Below, in pieces: positions 54,801 to 64,000 of a stretch of DNA of 64,000 bases. Origin of the DNA: Aplectana chamaeleonis (lineage: Eukaryota; Nematoda; Chromadorea; Rhabditida; Cosmocercidae); NCBI GenBank assembly GCA_029168955.1, contig JAPDOI010000144.1, positions 1,238,501 through 1,302,500 of the forward strand, written 5' to 3'. The stretch's first letter is position 1. Every line of letters begins with the position of its first letter. The notes under the pieces were generated by a model. That model was not told the origin of the DNA. It saw only the letters and a program-made list of their open reading frames with translations, and did not search any database. A program made the position numbers and the translations under genes.

Positions 54801-55084
54801 ATTCGGTCGGAAACGAATCAAGTTCTTCACGAACACGTTCAAAAATATGATGACGATGCAGATGGCTTCATGGATTACGATGACAGGCTACGGCGCGAGG
54901 TGTGATACAACCCAACATTGGTCCGACCCCACCCAAGTCAAGCGATTTGCTCAGCCCCCCCCCCACGAATTTTCAGATCAAGACTACATGAATGCATCGA
55001 TTTTATCAATTAATCTTAATATTGCAATAAGTAAATGTTTTCCACGAAAGCAGGCAAAAACAACTCTCCAGCGACAATGACACC

Positions 55085-56190
55085 AAATGTTTGTTCAATG
55101 ACCGAACATTGATTAGTGCCCTGAGGACACATAGGTGCGGTTTCGGGAATGAAAATATTATTTATTAATAGACTATCCGTATGTGAAAATGCACCCAAAA
55201 TTTCATGGCCACAGCTTGAAGCTGAACAGCGCTACATAGTGTGGGCGGAGCCTGTTTTCATGCCGTGAGGGCACATAGGTGCGGTTTCGGGCATTAAAAC
55301 CACGTGTGGTAATTGGCTATCCGGATGTGAAAACGCGCGAAATTTCATAGACGAAGCTCTAAGCCGAACTGCGCTACATAGAAAGGGGTTCGTGAAAAAT
55401 GTTCGGGATTGTGAAATATTGTGAAGTATTTCACGAAATTTGAATTATGGAGTTTCGCGTTGCTACAACGTGCGGAAAACCTAGTCACGGGCCCAAGTAA
55501 TTGATTTCATTCTTTTAACCGGTTAAAAACGGTCTTTGTAGACTATTTTTAGGTGTGATACAATCCATTGTATCACACCTAAATCCATACAAATTAGGTG
55601 TGATACAATCGATTGTATCACACCTAAAAATGGGTCTTCAGAGACCGTTTTAACCCTGGTTAAGAATGAAATTGATTAATTGGGTCCGTGACTAGGTTTT
55701 CTGCACGTTGTAGCAACGCGAAACTCATTCAAAATTCGTTAAATACTTGTAAATATTTCTCACAATCCCGAACATTTTCATGAACCCCTTCCTATGTAGC
55801 GCTTTTCGGCTCCAAGCAGCGTCTGCGAAATTTTGGGTTCGTTTTCAAATCCGGATAGCCAATAATTATACGTGGTTTTCTTGCCGAAACCGCACCTATG
55901 TGCCCTCAGGGCATGAAACTCACTTACCTATATCAGCGCTGTTCGGCTTAAACTGCGTCCATGAAATTTTGGTGCGTTTTCACATCCGGATAGCCAACTA
56001 TTATACGTGGTTTTCTTGCCCGAAACCGCACCTATGTGCCCTAAGGGCATGAAAACAAGCTCCACCCACCTTATGTAACGCTCTTGGGCTTGGAAAAATT
56101 TGGTTGAATTTTCATATGCGGACATTCGTATTCAAAATGTGGGTTCCGCGCCCGCAACCGCTCCTATGTGCCCTCAGGGCATAAAAATCC
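55085..56190. repeat. Palindrome cluster with repeated GGCACATAGGTGCGGTTTCG subunits
   Basis: The core 55235-55925 is an inverted repeat with arms of about 345 bp around TAGGTGTGATACAATC/GATTGTATCACACC near 55590. Extra partial arms extend it: one before (55085-55235) and two after (55925-56190). In total, five GTGCCCTCAGGGCAT-type boundaries with the adjacent GGTGCGGTTTCGGG are seen (near 55130, 55270, 55900, 56030, 56165), at ~130-140 bp steps at each edge. Confidence 0.8.
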
Positions 56191-57610
56191 TATGCTTCAG
56201 GCGATATCGCATCTTGGACACGAGTCAATTTAGTGGAGTAAATAGCAAGAGATATAACAGTGAACAATCCTCTTCTCAAGCAGTCAACAATCCATTATTT
56301 CTCAGAATTGCAAAATTTTTTACCTTTTTTTACATATGCTTCATCACCAGTGAATTGTAAGACTTTCTTGTGTGTTCCTGCCTTATTTTTCCATCTCCAT
56401 TTCATATCTTGCCTCATTTGTTTTTTTTCGCACTTGTTTCTCACTATTCAGTGTGTTTTCTGATCTCCTGTCTCATTTTTCTCTCTCTGCATGATCTCCA
56501 GTTTTATTTTGACCTCTTTATGTGATCTCATTTTGCCGTCATTTTTTATACTAACGGTATGGCTCTCAATCCCTCCCCCGCCCTGATAGAAGTCCATCTT
56601 GGTTCTTGGTTGACCGAAGTTCCGACCCCCATTCCACCGGATGTCGACGTGTCCGACCCCCCCCCCTCCGTGATACATCACACATCACGCCGAACCCTGT
56701 TCGATGATTGGAGCGAATGATGGAAAAACTGAGTGAAACACATATGATCGTTCACTGGTTGAGAGATCGCCGCGACGAACACACGTGGCACGCACGCAAG
56801 CGAGGAGGTAGTGATAGTCATGAACATCGATCAAGTGATATCACGTTAAATCGCTGAGTCGCGGCTATCTCTCGCCCAGTGATCGACGATAACGTCGGAG
56901 TGGATTCGGGAGAGACTTTGCGTTCACTGTTGAAGGTTGGCGCAAACTAGGTGCACCTATATTATAGCATGTGGCACCGAGTTTGCGCCAACACCGATGA
57001 GGAACGCAAGGTCTCTTCCGGATCCACGCCGATATTACACATATTGCCCTAAAGGAAATTATTCGAAAGGTGATGAGCATCAAGATAGCAGAATTTCCCC
57101 GAGATTGTTCTTTCTAAATTTCCGACTAGCGGCCCATAATGTGGTGGGTTGTCCAGAGGTTTTCCATATACTTGGCGATAGTGTAGACGTCTCAAGGAAG
57201 GTGTACTGGGTGCAGCCAGTTTCTTCCAAGCAGAGATCGATAGTATAGCTTAGGGAGCTTGAACGTTCGGCTTCTCGCGATGGGCTAGCGCTGAATATAC
57301 CCTGCATCAAACGAGTTGGCGATCGTATAGCCCAAAAAAGCAGCTCTCCCTCTGCGTCTCTAGTACTGAATTCGTACTAGAGACGTATGGAACAGCGGCA
57401 TGGCTCCCCGCTGTAAAGCACGTCGCAGTGATGAGGGGGTAGCCACGGAGGGAGCGCTGCTTCCTTGGACTCCACGACGGTTGACTCATTTCCAGTAGGT
57501 CCCGCCACGACTGCTACTGTCACTCACTCTGGCATATTGCCAGGAGCCGAATGGTTGAGCTCCGCAAGCTACACTAACTGTAAGATTGAGGAAGAAACAA
57601 TACTATCAAA
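56191..57610. other. Gene-free region with one small palindromic MITE
   Basis: No gene was seen. 56890-57035 is the sister of the element at 27437-27571. Around 57358-57384 lies a short palindrome (CTCTAGTACTGAATTCGTAC). Short frames lack domains. Confidence 0.5.
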
Positions 57611-58490
57611 AATTTGAACAAGAAATGGAGAATGAACACGGGGAGCGTAAGCGGCAAGAAGAGGAGAAAAAGCGCGGCAAGAGAAATTTCTGCAGAATAT
57701 GAGTTTGAGCTGCATAACTTGTCTTTGCTTCGCATGTTTAATTCTTATATTTGCGTTTCGTATATGTGTATACAGAATCAATTTCGAAATTCAAAGAAAG
57801 GAGACCAGTGACGGAGGGGTTGAAAATCGGAGGAGATTGTCTTAACTAGCTGCCACAATTAGGGACAGGAGGCACCCACATTTTCGTGAATACCCTCTAT
57901 CCACCATTACGGCGGCGACGGCCTAAAATAATGAGAGCAGGAGAACACACTATTGATTACGCGGAGGCGGCCCAGCGCCAATGGGCGACGGCTAGCAGTC
58001 CGGCATGTTGCGGCAACTTCGGAGAGCACCGCCCCTGATGGGGGAGGGAAAAGAGGCACCCTGATATGTGGGCGGGGTCCTAGAGCGCATGGCGCGCGCA
58101 CTTTGTCGTAGACAACTTCCCGGGACACCTCATAGATGAGAGAAACGAATAGGAGAAATAGCGATCATCTGGGTGGCAGTGGAAACGAAATCGATTGAGG
58201 GTAGCTAATAATTCCAGAAATATTCAAGAAAAACGCATCGCGACGTGAAGGGGACTCCTCCGCGAGAAGGTGCGCGCGCCATGCGCTCTGAGGCCGCTTC
58301 CATACCAGAGTGCCTCTTCAGGAGCACCGCCCTAATCGATATGCGCTGGTCCTTGTGTACAGCGCGCAACGGGAGATCTGCCCACAAGAACGAACAGCGG
58401 AAATGTTACTCACAAAAATGGATAGCTCATTTTGCGAAAAGATTCTTTGAAGGGTTTCTTTTTCAAAGGTGGAGGAAATAGGTTTTGTCT
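57611..58490. other. Gene-free region
   Basis: No gene or clear repeat was recognised. Small frames (57614-57811, 58245-58481) are basic and low-complexity without a domain. Confidence 0.4.
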
Positions 58491-58499
58491 AATTCGAAT

Positions 58500-58960
58500 G
58501 TGAGGCACTTTTTTTCCGAATATTCGGATTAAACCCAAAATTTGTATTCCCGAATGAATCGAATATTCGAATAATTCCAAAATTTAATTTTTCGAATAAA
58601 TCGAATATTCGAATAAATCCAAAAATTCAATCCTCGGATAAATCGAATATTCGAATAAATCCAAAACTGAAATTTCCAAATAAATCGAATATTCGAATAA
58701 ATCCAAAATTCAAATTTTCGAATAAATCGAATACTCGAATAAATCCAGAAATTCAATTCTCGAATAAATCGAATATTCGAATAAATCCAAAATTTCAATT
58801 CTCGAATAAATCGAATATTCGAATAAATCCAAATTTTAAATTCCCGAATAAATCGAATATTCGAATAAACCCCAAAATTGAAATTCCCGAATGAATCGAA
58901 TATTCGAATACTCGAATATTCGAATTATTCGAATATTTATTCGATTCGGTCCCAAGTCTA
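58500..58960. repeat. ~42-bp AATAAATCGAATATTCG tandem array
   Basis: About ten units of AATAAATCGAATATTCGAAT followed by AAATCCAAAATTCAAATTTTCG-like spacers, every ~41-42 bp. The minus frame 58798-58529 spells a FWIYSNIRFIRK repeat purely through the multiple-of-three period. Confidence 0.9.
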
Positions 58961-59332
58961 GTGGCCATCGTGTATTCCAAACCCTGAAGAGGCGGGAGAA
59001 ACGGGCTGTCGCTAGCCCCGTGTTGCGTCCAATCAAGAACCTCGCTCCTCCCCCGTTTCTCCGTCCTCTTCAGGGGATGGAATACAAGATGGCCACCACC
59101 CGATGGTAAGAACATCCGGCCCTTATTCTGTAGGTGGCCATTCACTAATCGAACAACTCTATGCTCTCTTTCTCAATGAATGAAATGGGATGTTTGTTGT
59201 TTTGTGAAAGCTGATAATGATAGCTGATATTTTATCTGAAAGATTCAAGTTGCTACGAGGCTTCTTTCGAAAGTTCCCCGGAAATACTTGCTCTCTCGCT
59301 GGTCTGTGTTCAGATAATCTGAAGAAGTTAAC

Positions 59333-60234
59333 GGCCTGTAGTAAAGCCGGCGAAAATTTCAGTTCAGTCTATCTGAATCCATGTTCTGAAAAGAATTTAG
59401 ATGAGCCGCAAACATTTCAGACGTACGTGTTGTAGGATAGCGACCTAGGCTAAACAGAGATAGTCAGCAACAAACAAGTTAAGCTGAATCACTCAGTCAG
59501 ATCTCACTGAATCGATTCAGTCAGATCTGACTGATTTCTTGGCTAGAGAAGAGAGAAACAGCGTGCCAGGTCAGGAGTGCACAAGCACGCTCATGCCGAT
59601 CATTTTTTCCGCAGGGCTACCGTAACCCTCCTTCAAAATTTTTCCAAGTGTCAGCACATCTTAATAGCCAACAAACATGTTTGCACAATTTCGACCTCCT
59701 CAGCCACTCCCCAGTGGCTTCTCGAGGAGAGCGGTGTGTGAATGAATGCATACCGCTCCTCCGCTCTCTTATACCCCGCATGTTTTGAGCGTGTGTTTAC
59801 ATTCGTTATCATGTTTTGTTCAAGAATGGTTACGGTAGCCCTGCGGAAAAAGTGATCGGCATGGGCGTGCTTTTCAGGAGTGCGCTCGAGACTGTTTTAA
59901 GGAGCAAAGGAGTAACTTAAATAATTCAGCTGAGATTTCGGTTTATCAATGTATTATTATCAATATCAGCTTCCACGAAACAAACAGCATTTCATTTATT
60001 GAGAAACGGAGCATGGAGTTGGTCGGTTCGTGAACGACCACGTAGAGAATAATGGTCGGTTGTTCTTGTCATCACAGGTATCATCATCATCATGGCTTTG
60101 CAAGACCGACCGCTTAAATGCATACTATCGCTCAATACGATTTCGGATTCGTCTGAGCCCTTTCTGAATCGTTTCGGGCTCGTCTTATCACTCATTCAGA
60201 TGATCCTGACTGAGTGGTGGGTTTACTACGGGCC
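59333..60234. mobile_element. PIF/Harbinger-like non-autonomous element, hosting a MULE-like insertion
   Basis: Ends GGCCTGTAGTAAAGCCGGCG and complement of GGCCCGTAGTAAACCCACCA. AAC at 59330-59332 and 60235-60237. It is an inverted copy of 62729-63335 (shared GATTCAGTCAGATCTGACTG and CGTACGTCTGAAATG-type text). Without the 59581-59874 insertion it is 599 bp. Confidence 0.85.
59581..59874. mobile_element. 294-bp MULE-like MITE with 9-bp TSD
   Basis: Ends ACAAGCACGCTCATGCCGAT and complement AAAAGCACGCCCATGCCGAT, with TIRs of about 45 bp (CCGCAGGGCTACCGTAACC). CAGGAGTGC is duplicated at 59572-59580 and 59875-59883. The sister host copy shows a single site (complement near 63087-63100). A 9-bp duplication with long TIRs is characteristic of Mutator-like elements. 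Confidence 0.9.
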
Positions 60235-60292
60235 AACATCTCCTAAAAATGTTCATTTTCTGAATGATGCGTTTTCAGATGAGACTCATAGG

Positions 60293-61990
60293 GCTGTAGT
60301 AAACCCCCTCAAAATAAAGTTAAGATGATCTTAAACGATCGTATGAAGAAATGTTGGAATGATCTGTAAGATTATGTTGATGGTATGTTAAAGGATATGA
60401 ATCTCATCTGTAAGCGCATCATTCAGATGATAAACATTTTTAAGATGATGCTAATTTCATCAGGTTAGCTGAACTTCTACAGATCATCTGGACAGAGAAA
60501 AGCGAGAGAGCACGCACTCCCGCAGAAGCTCGTCTTATCTTTGAGAGTAACCCGGAGCGCCTCTTATTCTTCAGATGAAATACCAGTTATCATTATCAGC
60601 TATCACAAAACAACAAACATCTCATTTCATTCATTGAGAAAGAAATCATGGGGTCATATTCGCCAACAACCCGCCGAGGGTAGTCGAAGGGAAGCGGAAG
60701 GGATGATACCGCGCGCGGCAGAGGAAAAGATCGACCCATCTTACACGCTGTAAGATGGAAATGAACGTATTGATCGATTACCCTTCGAATTCCCGTGGAC
60801 TTCCCTTCGAGAATATTGTGTAATTTTCTATTTTTCGTTCGCTTCTTTTGCATTTTTAGACTTGTTTCTAGCATAAGAATATTGAAAACTAATTTCTTTT
60901 GTGGCAGAACAATAGTACAACATGTTTTACTGAGTTTTATTCGTAGTTCTAGTAAATCGGCGCTTTCAAAGCTCGTGTTCTGATTTTAAAACTTTATAAT
61001 TCAAGTATTATGGACAGTGGCTCATCAAATGAGACTTATTTTACCACAAATGGATCGGTCTTTCAAATTCAATATTCACATGTAAAAAATGAAACCTGGC
61101 AGAATAAAGATCGTTGTTTTGCACACTGTCTATAATACTTGGACATAAAGATGAGAGCCCGCAGCTCTGGATGATTAAGATGTGGCATAAATCGCTTTTC
61201 AATTTTTTCATTAAAAATTCAATGAAACGTGCATAAAAAAAATAGCAAAAATGAATATTCACAGTCGAAAATGTATAATTATGTAACGAAAAAAAGGATC
61301 TGAGTCACCAATGAAAAGGAAACAAAAGACAGAATCACACGGAAGTGAGAAAATGAATGTTTAAATCAAAATGAATGAATCTAACGTCTCTTCCATTGCA
61401 ATTTGCAACAAATTTCGCCGCGATGCGGCCAATTTTCCCGAAGCGATGCAAAAACTTTCGGCGGTCGCGAGGGAAGCCAAGGGAGGCGAGAGGTGGCCGT
61501 GGAGCGCGCGTTTTGTACTGAAATTTCACCTCATTTACCCTTCGACTACCCGGCGGGTACCCGGCGGGTTATTGGCGAATACGACCCATGGAGTTGGTCG
61601 ATTAAAGAATGACCACCAGCAGAATGAGGGCCGGCTTTTCTTATTCTCACACGTATAATCATGTGTTATCATATCATGAATATGCGAGGACGACCGCTTT
61701 AGTGCGAATCACCGCTAATGGAATGAATACGGGCCTAAGTTCAGCGACCAGTTGTGACTGATGGCGATAATTATGAATCAACACGGAATTAAGATCATCT
61801 GAAACTTGTCTGGAAGAAGATCGGATCATCTCATCGAAATAATATCAGATCATCTGATAGGGATGGTTTACTACAGCACATATTCTTCACCATTTCATTA
61901 AGGCAATTTTACAGATCATCTCAACATTTCTTCGGACGATCGTTTAAGATCATCATGATTTGATTCCGAGGGGTTCACTACAGCTCTTTA
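60293..61990. repeat. Large inverted-repeat region, AGGGCTGTAGTAAACCCC ends
   Basis: Outer ends AGGGCTGTAGTAAACCCCCT and complement of AGAGCTGTAGTGAACCCCTC. An inner pair TTCGCCAACAACCCGCCG (60660) and CGGCGGGTTATTGGCGAA (61562). 61710-61850 resembles the complement of 53160-53300. Probably one or two nested TIR elements; the central 700 bp is AT-rich without genes. Confidence 0.6.
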
Positions 61991-62212
61991 TTTTCGGGTT
62001 CTCCCTCTCCCCAAGTAGGTTTGTACCCACTCATGGGTCTGACATGGGTACAAGAAACATGCCAATTTCATGATTTACCATCAGCACAAAATTCTAACGG
62101 TAACGTTTAGTACCTGATATCGTGATATCTTTATCACCGGTGAGGCTGTTTTTCTACTCCCTACTCTGATCAGAGCTTCAGCTACTCTACAAATTTGAGA
62201 CTTGCTGCCTTA

Positions 62213-62686
62213 AGCCTAGTTTTGACTGCATCGCTGCTGTTTTTTTCCGCAGCGATTTTGCACCCGCTGCTGCAGTGATGTAGCAGCGGCAGCGATTCTG
62301 TTCATAGTGCATAGGCCCACGGATGATAGAAGAATTCAATCAATCAGTGAAATTAATGGATGGTATTCATCAATAACGCGCTTCGACTTGAAAACACTGA
62401 TCTTGCCATGTGAAGGGTCAACGTTCATTAGACGAAACGTGTCATTCGCTGACAATCGCTCTATCGCTGTCATTTTGGCCGCGATGGAGCGATGGTCAGC
62501 GACCATTGTGAATCGCTCTTCAAGCAGCGATTCAGTAAAACATAGGATTTCGTCGCCGCGAGCCAGCGATGCAGGACGTTTGCCACGAAGCGATCGTAAT
62601 TGGAGCGGCTTTCCATTACGCACGATGAAAAAGGAACAGTTGTCCCTCGCATGGCCGCAGCGACCACCTGCAGTCAAAACTAGGCT
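62213..62686. mobile_element. 474-bp MITE, AGCCTAGTTTTGACTGC family, second copy
   Basis: Same TIR and almost the same length as 398-873, in the opposite orientation. Flanks TTA and TCA. Antisense-open frames (188 and 113 codons) mirror those at 394-675 and are repeat-derived. Confidence 0.85.
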
Positions 62687-62728
62687 TCAGCAAATGAGAC
62701 TTGATGCTCATGTACAAGTCGGCATTAA

Positions 62729-63335
62729 GGCCCGTAGTAAACCCACCACTCGGCCCGGATCATCTGAATGGGTGATCAGACGAGCCCGAAACGATTCAGA
62801 CAGGGCTCAAACGAGTCCGAAATCGTATCGAGCGATAGATTGCAATCAAGCGGTCGGTCTTGCAAAGCCATGATGATGGGGGCATGATGATACCTGTGAT
62901 GACAAGAACAACCGACCATTATTCTCTTCGTGGTCGTTCACGAATCGACCAACTCCATGCTCCGTTTCTCAATAAATGAAATGCTGTTTGTTTCGTGGAA
63001 GCTGATACTGATAATGATACATTGATAAGCCGAAATCTCAGCTGAATTATTTAAGTTACTCCTTTGCTCCTTAAAACAGTCTCGAGCGCTTTCCTGACCT
63101 GGCACGCTGTTTCTCTCTTCTCTAGCCAAGGATTCAGTCAGATCTGACTGAATCGATTCAGTCAGATCTGACTGAGTGATTCAGCTTAACTTGTTTGTTG
63201 CTGACTTTCTCTGTTTAGCCTAGGTCGCTATCCTACAACACGTACGTCTGAAATGTGTGCGGCTCATCTGAATTCTTTTCAGAACATGGATTCAGATAGG
63301 CTGAACTGAAATTTTCGCCGGCTTTACTACGGGCC
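62729..63335. mobile_element. 607-bp PIF/Harbinger-like MITE, TSD TAA
   Basis: Ends GGCCCGTAGTAAACCCACCA and complement of GGCCCGTAGTAAAGCCGGCG. TAA at 62726-62728 and 63336-63338. It retains the empty site of the MULE-like insertion found in the sister copy. Contains tandem TCAGATCTGACTGA palindromes. Confidence 0.9.
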
Positions 63336-63639
63336 TAAGTCTTAATTTGCCGCGCTAAATTCAGTGTGTGGGTGAACTTGTCGCTAGGAAAGGTGAGAAT
63401 GGGGTGAATATCCCGTGAAAATGGTGCGAACTTGCAGTGAGAAAGGGTCTAACTTACGGCGAAAATGAGGTGAATTAACATAAACAAATGGGTGAGTTTA
63501 CCTCAAAAATTTCACGAATTTGAAGGTCCACAGCACAGAAAGCCCCGCCTTGTCCGCAACATGGGCGTAATCTTCACCGAGGGCTGCCGTGAGGAGCCAC
63601 CCTCTGCGGACCGCAGCGTAAATCGCCCCCCCCCACCGT

Positions 63640-64000
63640 GAGGATACTATACTTAGTATCCGAATCACTCCATTCCGGATATCCGACTGGATATCCGAGA
63701 TTCGGATAATCCGATATCCGAAAATTTGAAAACACGCATTATCTGAATCGAACCAATATCCGGGGAATTCAAAATCGGCATTATCTGAATCGAACCATTA
63801 TCCGAAGGGTCGAAAATTCGGATAAAATCGGATAAAACGGATAAAATTTGCGTAAAATCGGATAAAATCGGATAAAACGGACAAAAATCGGATAAAATCG
63901 GATAAAAACGGATAAAACGGATAAAAATCGGATAAAAACCGGATAAAACGGATAAAATTTGCGTAAAATCGGGTAAAACCGGATAAAATCGGATAAATCG
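63640..64000. repeat. ATCGGATAAAA tandem array at window edge
   Basis: Opens with ATATCCGA/TCGGATAT words, then from about 63820 becomes a run of 10-11-bp units ATCGGATAAAA / ACGGATAAA that continues beyond the window. Sequence-simple satellite; total length unknown. Confidence 0.92.

Noticed and set aside
62307..62873. 188-codon frame as a gene
   Set aside because: It overlaps the AGCCTAG-family MITE and the next element; the matching copy at 398-873 has different frame lengths.

Overview
The window is eukaryotic and very probably nematode. It carries multi-exon genes with short introns (53-115 bp in the compact parts), acceptors of the TTTCAG, TTTTAG or TTACAG kind, two mariner copies, CR1/jockey-like retrotransposons and a very dense load of small inverted-repeat transposons. 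This lineage call is an inference from gene and repeat style. No rRNA, tRNA, operon or prokaryotic feature was recognised.

Two host genes can be built by hand, both on the + strand. The first (2760-4617, six exons, 265 codons) is a full-length short-chain dehydrogenase/reductase fold protein that has lost almost all catalytic hallmarks, so it looks like a pseudoenzyme. The second (26905-49609, twelve exons, 470 codons) is the mitochondrial Xaa-Pro aminopeptidase 3 (XPNPEP3, M24B). All five metal ligands are present with near-family spacing, and the exon phases agree from start to stop. An AATAAA lies 21 bp after the stop. Its introns hold a mariner with a hAT-like element nested in it (intron 1), a long inverted-repeat element with TAA target duplications (intron 9), and a tandem duplication carrying two 21/42-bp minisatellites (intron 11).

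Nearly everything else is mobile or repetitive DNA. Positions 1-2280: two inverted-repeat elements abutting at one TAA, a retrotransposon scrap and a palindromic array. Positions 5100-8170: two CR1-like fragments in opposite orientation, one internally deleted and split by a GC-rich mariner. Positions 9150-11061: a Tc1-like element converted into a giant palindrome, with a 246-bp hAT-like element in one arm only. Positions 11695-14345: the most complete CR1-like copy, with PHD finger, endonuclease, dead RT and a 2A-like motif. Positions 17830-22227: a decayed LTR retrotransposon with a gag/protease remnant. Positions 22230-26900: no gene seen. Positions 49780-64000: fold-back elements, AT-rich tandem arrays and a nested PIF/Harbinger-like plus MULE-like pair.

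The most informative structures are nested insertions whose empty sites survive elsewhere in the window. A TAA target is proved by comparing the two LTRs. An 8-bp hAT duplication is proved by comparing the two palindrome arms. A 9-bp MULE-type duplication is proved against a second copy of its host element. No new defence or metabolic system was found; the strongest biological leads are the SDR pseudoenzyme, the minisatellite open on the antisense strand, and the transposon sitting beside a weak XPNPEP3 splice donor.
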